Part shown: one piece after another, positions 1-6,073 of the stretch
Layout of the letters: every line of letters begins with the position of its first letter
How positions within the stretch are numbered: position 1 is the first letter of the stretch
DNA from: Chitinophagaceae bacterium
GTDB taxonomy: Bacteria; Bacteroidota; Bacteroidia; Chitinophagales; Chitinophagaceae
DNA length: 6,073 nucleotides
Assembly: GCA_003167015.1 (NCBI GenBank)
Contig: PMUF01000023.1
Span: 1 to 6,073 of the forward strand
Direction: 5' to 3'
Notes under the pieces: generated by a model
The model's database searches: none
Seen by the model: the letters and a program-made list of their open reading frames with translations, nothing else
Told to the model about the DNA's origin: nothing
Translations under genes and position numbers: made by a program

Positions 1-858
1 GTTGATATTGGTCAGCGGATTCCGAACCTCATGTGCCAGCGTCCGCAGCAGGGTGGCCGTACCCCGCAGCTTCTCTATCTGGAAGGTAGCCCGCTCGATC
101 CGTTTGAGGTTGGTGATATCGTGGATGATACCCTGGATATAATTCTCACCGGAGGAATAAGCCTGTCGGGAAATGGACAGGATGCAATTTCTCCTTTCTT
201 TATTGCGGGTCAGCAGCTCCACTTCCAGGTCTTCCACTTCGCCGATCATCGTCAGCTTGTCCTTCAGCTGCTCGGCAGCGTCTTTCCGCGCAAAGAGATT
301 ATAAAGGCTAAGCCGGAGAATCTCTTCCTTGCCATACTTAAAGAGTTCGCAGGTGGCGCTGTTGACGTCTCTGAAGACAAGGTCTTCACCGGTCAGGAAA
401 ACACTGTCCTTTGACCGTTCGAACATACTCCGGAACTTGCGCTCGTTGATCCGCAGCGCCTTGATATACGAGCTCCTTTCGAGGGCATAGCGGATACAGC
501 GCTCCAGTTTTTCGGTATTGATCTCGGATTTGACGAGATAGTCCACCGCCCCGATGGTCATGGCCTGGACATCCACCTCGCGGTTGCCGATACCGGTCAG
601 CAGCACCAGGGGATCTTCACAACCCAGGGCTTTGGCTGCCTGCAATAATTCCAATCCCGTCCTTTCTCCCAGCAGATAGTCGACAAAATAAATGTCATAA
701 CCGGCCTGGGCTATCCGGCTCAACGCTTCATCATAATCATAACACCAATCGATCTGGAACGCTTTGTCAGGGATGTCCTTGATGCATGCCTCTATGATCA
801 GAAAATCATCCTGGTCATCTTCAATGATCAAAATCCGTGTTAGCAAGTTCGGCGCCAT
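1..858 (-). CDS. REC-PAS-histidine kinase (3'-partial)
   Basis: An open frame of 286 codons running off the left edge without a stop. Residues 8-125 form a receiver domain: E13-D14-D15, phospho-acceptor Asp60 in YFVDYLLGERTG, Thr88 in LLTGIG, and Lys110 in YLVKSE (Ser instead of the usual Pro after Lys). Residues of about 138-255 look like a PAS domain: KFRSMFERSKDSVFL at its start, a central VNSATCELFKY segment and GIIHDITNLKR at its end. A short coiled linker leads to the H-box LAHEVRNPLTNIN with phospho-accepting His276, only ten residues before the edge. The rest of HisKA and an expected HATPase lie outside. The ATG at 858 is the only ATG, GTG or TTG between the previous gene's stop (885-883) and the REC domain; 24 bases separate the two genes and no Shine-Dalgarno sequence is visible. 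The PAS ligand cannot be predicted. The REC at the N-terminus suggests that, like its neighbour, this kinase is driven by phosphotransfer from another kinase. Confidence 0.93.
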   Translation of the reverse strand, partial: MAPNLLTRILIIEDDQDDFLIIEACIKDIPDKAFQIDWCYDYDEALSRIAQAGYDIYFVDYLLGERTGLELLQAAKALGCEDPLVLLTGIGNREVDVQAMTIGAVDYLVKSEINTEKLERCIRYALERSSYIKALRINERKFRSMFERSKDSVFLTGEDLVFRDVNSATCELFKYGKEEILRLSLYNLFARKDAAEQLKDKLTMIGEVEDLEVELLTRNKERRNCILSISRQAYSSGENYIQGIIHDITNLKRIERATFQIEKLRGTATLLRTLAHEVRNPLTNIN

Positions 859-882
859 ACCACTAATGTATGAATTTGATGA
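859..882 (-). other. 24-base in-frame gap between kinase genes 2 and 3
   Basis: Eight sense codons (SSNSYISG if read) separate the TAA stop of gene 2 (885-883) from the ATG of gene 3 (858), and the two genes are in the same reading frame. The stretch has no purine-rich ribosome-binding site and no hairpin or terminator, so translation of gene 3 probably depends on coupling or on the weak Shine-Dalgarno initiation typical of Bacteroidota (inference). Confidence 0.7.
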
Positions 883-2178
883 TTATTTCTCATTTTTCTC
901 GCGGAGACCTGACGGCTCGGGTTCCTGCACTTCTTTTTTGGGAGCCTGCAGCGGCAGCGACACGATAAAGACAGCGCCTTCCCCCGGCTTGCCCAGCGCC
1001 GAAATAAAACCCCGGTGCATTTCGACGATCTTCTTACACAATGCAAGACCAATGCCCGTCCCCTCATATTCCACGTTGGAGTGCAGCCGCCGGAACATAT
1101 CGAAGATCTGTTCTGCATATTTCTGATCGAACCCGATGCCATTATCCTCTATATAGATCCTGCCATACCGGGTCTCGGGTTCGCGGCCATTCATCCCGGT
1201 CGTCACCGGCCCTTCTTCATACCTGATCCGTACCCGGGGATTCTCGTTCTTTCTGGTATATTTCAGGGAATTACTGATCAGGTTGGAAAACAGCGGGCCC
1301 ATCAGCACGGTGCTGGCGGCCAGAATGGGCAGCGGATCGACAATGATCTCCGCATTTTTTTCCAGGATGATGCCCTCCATCTCGGACAGCACTTCTTTGA
1401 TCACGCCGTTGAGGTCGACTTCTTCGAAAGACTGTTTTTCTGCCGAGATCTTGGAAAACCGGAGGATATCGTTGATCAGGTCCTGCATCCGGCGGGACAC
1501 ATCCTGGATCCGGGACAGATAGAGTCGCGCCTCATTGCTCATCGTACCGTTCCCGCCGGCCAGCAACCGGTCACTGAACATCCGGATCTTCCGCAAGGGG
1601 GCCTGCAGGTCATGGCTGGCCATGAAGGCAAAGAGGTCCAGGTCCTTATTGGCCGTCTCGAGCCGGGCGATATTTTCCAGCAGCTGCCGGTTCAATTCCG
1701 TGACCTTTTGCTCCGAGGCGATCCTTTCGAAGATCTCCAGCTCGAGGTTCTTATTGATCGCCACCAGTTTTTGTTCCTGTGCGATCAGGCGCTGATTCTT
1801 CCGGTAGAGTTCCACGAAGACGCTCACCTTGGCCCGCAATAGCCTGGGGTTCACGGGTTTGTAGATATAATCTACCGCTCCCGCGCGATAACCTTTGAAA
1901 AGATTCTCTTCGCCATAATTATTGGCCGTGATAAAGATGATGGGAATATGTCGCAGTCTTTCCCGTTCGTAGATGAGGGAAGCCGTCTCGAACCCGTTCA
2001 GGTTCGGCATCTGGACATCCATCAGGATCAGTGCAAAGTCGAAGTCACCGAGCAGCAGCTTTAATACCTGCCGTCCCGAGGTAGCTTTGACAATCCGATA
2101 ACCATCGGGCTCGAGTACAGACTCCATGGACAGGAGATTGTCTTCCCGATCATCGACTAACATGATCTTTGGTTGCAT
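883..2178 (-). CDS. Response regulator-histidine kinase fusion (REC-HisKA-HATPase)
   Basis: A complete 431-residue soluble protein in which an N-terminal receiver domain takes the place of a sensor domain, so its kinase is probably controlled by phosphorylation from another kinase. REC spans residues 1-125 with acidic pair D9-D10, phospho-acceptor Asp54 in LMDVQMPNLNG, Thr84 and Lys107 in YKP. A coiled-coil linker follows (about 126-180). The HisKA H-box is FMASHDLQAPLRKI with His189, the form common in phytochrome-type kinases. The HATPase has N-box Asn303 (SNSLKY), G1 DNGIGF at Asp345 and G2 GTGIGLAL at 373. The last 20 or so residues are a charged tail. The ATG at 2178 lies 8 bases after the stop of the upstream kinase. 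The ATG at 2182 is out of frame and stops after ten codons; ATG codon 6 (2163) would cut into the first REC strand. No Shine-Dalgarno sequence is visible. Close spacing suggests co-transcription, and the upstream hybrid kinase is the obvious candidate phosphodonor (inference). Confidence 0.96.
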   Translation of the reverse strand: MQPKIMLVDDREDNLLSMESVLEPDGYRIVKATSGRQVLKLLLGDFDFALILMDVQMPNLNGFETASLIYERERLRHIPIIFITANNYGEENLFKGYRAGAVDYIYKPVNPRLLRAKVSVFVELYRKNQRLIAQEQKLVAINKNLELEIFERIASEQKVTELNRQLLENIARLETANKDLDLFAFMASHDLQAPLRKIRMFSDRLLAGGNGTMSNEARLYLSRIQDVSRRMQDLINDILRFSKISAEKQSFEEVDLNGVIKEVLSEMEGIILEKNAEIIVDPLPILAASTVLMGPLFSNLISNSLKYTRKNENPRVRIRYEEGPVTTGMNGREPETRYGRIYIEDNGIGFDQKYAEQIFDMFRRLHSNVEYEGTGIGLALCKKIVEMHRGFISALGKPGEGAVFIVSLPLQAPKKEVQEPEPSGLREKNEK

Positions 2179-2186
2179 GCATTGGA
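2179..2186 (-). other. 8-base gap between kinase genes 1 and 2
   Basis: The TAA of the large hybrid kinase (2189-2187) is followed 8 bases later by the ATG of the REC-kinase. The upstream 20 or so bases are A/T-rich and lack a Shine-Dalgarno motif. The spacing leaves no room for a terminator and supports co-transcription. Confidence 0.75.
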
Positions 2187-5100
2187 TTATTTATAGAACC
2201 ACACGCGCATCAGGGACAACAGTTGGTCTATTTTAAGGGGTTTTGTAATATAATCGGAAGCGCCGGCCTCGATACATTTCTGGCGATCACCCTTCATGGC
2301 CTTGGCAGTCACTGCAATGATCGGCAGGGTATTGTTCTTATGCTCACGACGGATCTTTTGCGTGGTCTCGTAACCGTCCATTTCCGGCATCATGATATCC
2401 ATCAGCACCATATCGACCTTTTGTTTATCGTCATTGATGATCTGGATAGCCTCCTTTCCGCTCTCCGCGGTGATCACATTTATATTATACCGTTCGAACA
2501 CTGTCGTCAGGGCGAACAGGTTCCGCACGTCATCATCGACCACCAGTACGTTCTTCCCGGTGAGGATATCATCCTTCATCCGGATATTCTCGATCACCCT
2601 TCTTTTTTCAGGCGTCAGTTCGCGGTGATTGATGTGCAGGTGGAGAACGGTCTCTTCCAGCAAATGTTCGAGTGAGTTCACCCCTTTGAGCAGGATCGTA
2701 TTGGAGCTGCGGTTCAGATGATTGAGCTCTTTCTTGTCGAAATCCTTGGCGGAGTAGACGATCACGGGTGTCAGCTTGTTCTTGCTTTCGCTGACCTCCC
2801 TGACGAGGTCGACACCGGAGATATCGGGCAGGGTGTAATCCAGGATGATACAGTCGAAATCCTTGATGTCATTTTCCTGCAAGGCTTTCCTGCCGGTCGT
2901 GGCAATCGTGACTTCCATATTGTCGCTCTCCAGCATCTTGATGATCTGCGAGGAGTCGACCTCATTGTCTTCGACGACAAGTATCCTGCGGGTTTCTTTC
3001 CGGTGGAAGGAGACAATATCTTCGAAGAGCTCACCCAGCGCCTCATTCTCGAGGGGTTTGAGCAGGAAGCTGCGGGCGCCGCGTTTGAGGGCCAGGGACC
3101 TGTTCTCTTCACCCGAGATCAGATGGATAGGGATGTGCCGGTAATTCAAGTCATTGCGCAGCAGGTCCAGTACTTTCCAACCGCTGGTGTCCGGCAATTT
3201 AACGTCCAGCGTGATCGCGATGGGCGTGAAGCGGGTGACGAAGTCGAAGACTTCGATATAATTAGTGGCCACGACGGCTTTCAAATCATATTGATGCGCC
3301 TTTTCGATGATGATCTTGCCGAAGCGGAGGTCGTCTTCCACCACCAGCACGATCTTGTCGCCCTGCTGGATATTCGACCGGTCATCGCCGGCGTCATTGA
3401 TCATTTCACTGACGATGTTCAGTTTGGGTGAATCGATCCCATCGCCGGTCACCCGGAGGGAATTCAGCAGGGTATCCAGTTCGCCGCTGCTGGCGCCGAG
3501 CTGCAGCTGCTGATAGGCGTTGAGGTTGTCCGATGCTTCCCTGGAGATCAGCCCGGTGCTCTCTACGGGCACGAACAGGGTGAAGGTGCTGCCCCTTTGA
3601 GGAACGCTCTCCAGCTCGATGGTGCCGCCCAGCAACTCGGCCAGACCGCGGCTGATGGACAGGCCCAGGCCGGTGCCGCCGTATTTACGGCTGGTAGAGC
3701 CTTCCGCCTGCTGGAACGCTTCAAAAATGATATTTTGCTTTTCCAGCGGGATGCCGATGCCGGTGTCACTGATGGCAAAACCGACGACCTGACGGGCTGT
3801 GTCCAGGCTGGGCGTCCCCGTCTTCCAGTTGCGGTTGGCTTCATAGATCTTCAGCTTTACTTCGCCCTTTTCCGTGAACTTAAAGGAATTCGACAGCAGG
3901 TTCTTGAGGATCTGGTTCAGTCGCTGCAGATCGGTCTCCATATTCTGCGGCAGGCGTGGGTCGGTCTCAATAGTGAATCGCAGGTGGCGCGCCTCGGAAA
4001 TAGGCTTGAACGTCGTTTCCACGAAGGCTGCGATCTCGCTGAACCTGACCGGGGAAATATTCGCCGAGATGAAGCCCGATTCTATCTTCGATAGATCCAG
4101 GATGTCATTGATCAACTGGATGAGGTCATCACCGCAGGAGTGAATGGTCTTCGCGTAACGGATCTGCTTGTCTGTAAGGTTGCCTTCCGCATTCTCATAG
4201 AGTTGCTGGGCCAGGATGAGCAAGCTATTGAGCGGCGTCCGCAGCTCATGGGACATATTGGCCAGGAACTCGGACTTGTATTTGGATGTCAGCGTCAGCT
4301 GCTCGGCCTTTTCTTCCAGTGACCGGCGGGCTTCTTCCACTTCCTTATTCTTGGCTTCCACTTCATTCTTTTGTTTCACCAGCAGCAGGGCCTTATCCTG
4401 CAGCTCGTCATTGGTCCTGCGGAGCTCTTCCTGTTGGATTTTCAGCTCGCCGGCCAGTGACTGCGATTGCGTCAGCAGCTCTTCCGTCCGGCTGTTGGCC
4501 TCGATGGTGTTGAGCACGATACCGACGCTCTCGATCAACTGGCTGAGAAAGTCCAGGTGGGTTTCGCTGAAGATATCCAGCGAAGCCAGCTCGATAACGG
4601 CCTTCACCTTGTTTTCGAACAGCACCGGCAAAATGATCAGATTCGCGGGTTTAGACCTGCCGAGACCACTGCTGATCTTGATATAATTTCCCGGAACATT
4701 AGACAAAATGATTCTCTCCTTTTCGAAGGCTACCTGTCCTACCAGCCCTTCCCCGATGGAGAATTCAGTAGGAATGTTCTTATCGGATTTATAGCCATAG
4801 GCGGCAAAGAGGCGCAGCTTGTCTTCGCGGGTGTCTTCATCCTGTTTGAGGATATAGAAGGCCCCGTAGTGCGCGGTGACCACCTGGGCAAGCTCCGAAA
4901 GGATACGCTGGGTCACGGTATTCAGATCTTTCTGGCCCTGCAACATCTGGGTGAACTTCGCCAGGTTGGATTTCAGCCAGTCCTGTTCCTGGTTGCGAAG
5001 AGTGGTCTCCTTCAGGTTGGCGATCATCTGGTTGATCGTATCCTTCAGGGCTTCTACTTCTCCCTTCGCCTCTACGCGGATGGTACGGGTAAGGTCACCC

Positions 5101-6073
5101 TTGGTTACGGCGGAGGCGACTTCGGAGATGGAACGTACCTGGGTAGTGAGGTTTTGGGCCAGCTGGTTCACATTCTCAGTGAGATTCTTCCAGATACCGC
5201 TGGCGCCGGGAACGCTGGCCTGACCGCCGAGTCTTCCTTCGACACCCACTTCACGGGCGACGGTCGTCACCTGATCGGCGAAGAGCGCCAGCGTATCGAT
5301 CATTTCATTAATAGTATCGGTCAGCTGGGCCACTTCCCCACGGGATACAATGGACAGCTTTTGCTTTAAATTACCGGTCGCTACTGCCGTCACCACCTTG
5401 GCGATACCACGCACCTGGTTGGTCAGGTTGGAGGCCATCATATTGACCGAGTCGGTCAGATCCTTCCAGGTACCGGCCACACCCCTCACTTCGGCCTGAC
5501 CGCCCAGCTTACCTTCCGTACCTACTTCACGGGCTACACGCGTCACCTCAAAGGCAAAGGAGTTCAACTGCTCCACCATGACGTTGATCGTATTCTTCAG
5601 ATCGAGGATCTCTCCCTTTACGTCGATGGCCACCGTCTTGGACAGGTCACCGCTGGCCACAGCCTTGGTCACTTCGGCGATATTACGTACCTGGGCCGTC
5701 AGGTTACCCGTCATGGAGTTGACGGAGTCCGTCAGGTCCTTCCACGTACCGGCAACACCCGGCACAAAGGCCTGGCCGCCCAGCTTACCGTCGGTACCGA
5801 CCTCACGCGCCACACGGGTCACCTCGGAGGCGAAGGCGCGCAGCTGGTCCACCATGGTATTCAGCGTCTCCTTCAGCTGCAGGATCTCACCACGCACGTC
5901 GACGGTGATCTTTTTTGACATGTCGCCGTTGGCCACGGCGATAGCTACTTCGGCGATATTACGCACCTGGCCGGTCAGGTTTCCGGCCATCGAGTTGACC
6001 GAGTCGGTCAAGTCCTTCCATGTTCCGGCGACACCAGGAACGTTCGCCTGGCCACCCAAGCGGCCTTCAGTTC
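2187..6073 (-). CDS. Poly-HAMP hybrid histidine kinase with GAF and three receiver domains (5'-partial)
   Basis: A hybrid sensor kinase that would autophosphorylate on His and pass phosphate to its own C-terminal receiver domains. Residues are numbered from the Leu codon at 6059. Domains in order: tandem HAMP-like repeats (1-350); GAF (about 380-520); a charged, Glu/Lys-rich coiled coil (about 520-590); HisKA with H-box SHELRTPLN, phospho-accepting His604; HATPase (about 705-833) with N-box NLLSNSFKF, G1 box DTGIGIP at Asp765 and G2 box GGTGLGLS; REC1 (acidic E908-D910, Asp952, Lys1001); REC2 (Asp1074, Lys1125); REC3 (D1175-D1177, Asp1221, Lys1273). It ends with TAA at 2189-2187. The frame stays open to the window edge, and the bases right of 6059 continue the repeat (T-E-G-R), so the TTG at 6059 is an internal Leu codon and the true start lies outside. 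No membrane segment is visible; one could lie in the missing N-terminus. The architecture resembles fungal group III (Nik1-type) kinases and large bacterial poly-HAMP kinases. The ligand is unknown. Confidence 0.95.
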   Translation of the reverse strand, partial: TEGRLGGQANVPGVAGTWKDLTDSVNSMAGNLTGQVRNIAEVAIAVANGDMSKKITVDVRGEILQLKETLNTMVDQLRAFASEVTRVAREVGTDGKLGGQAFVPGVAGTWKDLTDSVNSMTGNLTAQVRNIAEVTKAVASGDLSKTVAIDVKGEILDLKNTINVMVEQLNSFAFEVTRVAREVGTEGKLGGQAEVRGVAGTWKDLTDSVNMMASNLTNQVRGIAKVVTAVATGNLKQKLSIVSRGEVAQLTDTINEMIDTLALFADQVTTVAREVGVEGRLGGQASVPGASGIWKNLTENVNQLAQNLTTQVRSISEVASAVTKGDLTRTIRVEAKGEVEALKDTINQMIANLKETTLRNQEQDWLKSNLAKFTQMLQGQKDLNTVTQRILSELAQVVTAHYGAFYILKQDEDTREDKLRLFAAYGYKSDKNIPTEFSIGEGLVGQVAFEKERIILSNVPGNYIKISSGLGRSKPANLIILPVLFENKVKAVIELASLDIFSETHLDFLSQLIESVGIVLNTIEANSRTEELLTQSQSLAGELKIQQEELRRTNDELQDKALLLVKQKNEVEAKNKEVEEARRSLEEKAEQLTLTSKYKSEFLANMSHELRTPLNSLLILAQQLYENAEGNLTDKQIRYAKTIHSCGDDLIQLINDILDLSKIESGFISANISPVRFSEIAAFVETTFKPISEARHLRFTIETDPRLPQNMETDLQRLNQILKNLLSNSFKFTEKGEVKLKIYEANRNWKTGTPSLDTARQVVGFAISDTGIGIPLEKQNIIFEAFQQAEGSTSRKYGGTGLGLSISRGLAELLGGTIELESVPQRGSTFTLFVPVESTGLISREASDNLNAYQQLQLGASSGELDTLLNSLRVTGDGIDSPKLNIVSEMINDAGDDRSNIQQGDKIVLVVEDDLRFGKIIIEKAHQYDLKAVVATNYIEVFDFVTRFTPIAITLDVKLPDTSGWKVLDLLRNDLNYRHIPIHLISGEENRSLALKRGARSFLLKPLENEALGELFEDIVSFHRKETRRILVVEDNEVDSSQIIKMLESDNMEVTIATTGRKALQENDIKDFDCIILDYTLPDISGVDLVREVSESKNKLTPVIVYSAKDFDKKELNHLNRSSNTILLKGVNSLEHLLEETVLHLHINHRELTPEKRRVIENIRMKDDILTGKNVLVVDDDVRNLFALTTVFERYNINVITAESGKEAIQIINDDKQKVDMVLMDIMMPEMDGYETTQKIRREHKNNTLPIIAVTAKAMKGDRQKCIEAGASDYITKPLKIDQLLSLMRVWFYK
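5013..6073 (-). repeat. Tandem HAMP-type repeat array, 276-bp (92-residue) period
   Basis: Four in-frame units are visible inside the first kinase gene: unit 1 at 6059-5784, unit 2 at 5783-5508, unit 3 at 5507-5232, and unit 4 from 5231 to about 5013, where it runs into the pre-GAF helix. The last few codons of a further unit lie at 6060-6073. Units begin LGGQA-x-V, followed by a G-x-W-K-(D/N)-L-T-(D/E)-(S/N)-V-N segment. The second half carries G-E-(I/V)-x-x-L-x-x-T-(I/L)-N-x-M, which resembles the conserved start of the second HAMP helix. Hand-counted protein identity is about 77% for units 1 and 2 and 61% for units 2 and 3; unit 4 is more diverged. The repeat is also visible in the DNA, for example the related stretches near 5453, 5728 and 6001. 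Stacked HAMP modules of about 90 residues are known from Nik1-type kinases, where they relay conformational signals. The number of units upstream cannot be seen. Confidence 0.93.

Noticed and set aside
31..414. Plus-strand open frame of 127 codons at the left end
   Set aside because: Antisense to the PAS and H-box region of gene 3, which has clear domain motifs in the minus-strand frame.
859..882. Possible promoter or terminator between genes 2 and 3
   Set aside because: Only 24 bases, with no hairpin, T-tract or recognisable Bacteroidota -33/-7 promoter elements.
1015..1842. Long plus-strand open frame (275 codons) opposite gene 2
   Set aside because: It lies fully antisense to a kinase gene with intact catalytic motifs, shows no recognisable domain, and is explained by codon bias on the opposite strand.
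2150..2182. Ten-codon minus-strand frame starting at ATG 2182, overlapping the gene 2 start
   Set aside because: Too short and without a ribosome-binding site; the overlapping ATGs come from the GCATGCAT sequence and there is no evidence for a leader peptide.
2718..3431. Plus-strand open frame of 237 codons opposite REC1/REC2
   Set aside because: Its Asp/Ile/Val-rich product is the complement of the receiver coding sequence; no start signal or domain support.
4467..5369. Plus-strand open frame of 300 codons opposite the HAMP/GAF region
   Set aside because: Antisense shadow of the repeat array and GAF domain; its apparent repetitiveness mirrors the sense-strand repeats.
5013..6073. Regularly spaced repeats as a possible CRISPR or satellite array
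   Set aside because: The 276-base period keeps frame and encodes conserved HAMP-type units with synonymous drift, so it is protein repetition and not a CRISPR or non-coding repeat.

Overview
The window holds three genes, all read from the minus strand (right to left). They are packed head to tail with gaps of only 8 and 24 bases, which looks like a single operon of two-component signalling proteins. The first gene runs off the right edge (its 5' end is missing) and the third runs off the left edge (its 3' end is missing), so only the middle gene is complete. There is no intergenic stretch long enough to hold an RNA gene, a terminator or a substantial promoter, and I see no mobile element, CRISPR array or tRNA/rRNA.

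Layout in transcription order: (1) 6073-2187, a very large hybrid histidine kinase with a tandem array of HAMP-type repeats of 92 residues, then GAF, coiled coil, HisKA, HATPase and three receiver (REC) domains. (2) 2178-883, a 431-residue protein with an N-terminal REC, a coiled-coil linker and a HisKA/HATPase kinase with a phytochrome-type H-box. (3) 858-1, a partial protein with REC, PAS and the start of a HisKA domain, cut just after the phosphorylatable histidine. Together the visible parts carry three phosphorylatable histidines and five receiver domains, but no DNA-binding, cyclase, Hpt or other output domain. The likely picture is a branched His-Asp signalling hub whose final output lies outside the window.

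Organism: base composition is moderately GC-rich (mid-50s percent by eye) and neither internal start has a purine-rich Shine-Dalgarno sequence. Weak Shine-Dalgarno use together with poly-HAMP/GAF/triple-REC hybrid kinases fits Bacteroidota, perhaps a Chitinophaga-like or Cytophaga-like soil genus. This is an inference from style, and no taxonomic marker gene is present.

The domain types are all known. The points of most interest are the HAMP array with its gradient of repeat divergence, the three adjacent kinases linked by REC domains, and genes 2 and 3 lying in the same frame with one stop codon between them.
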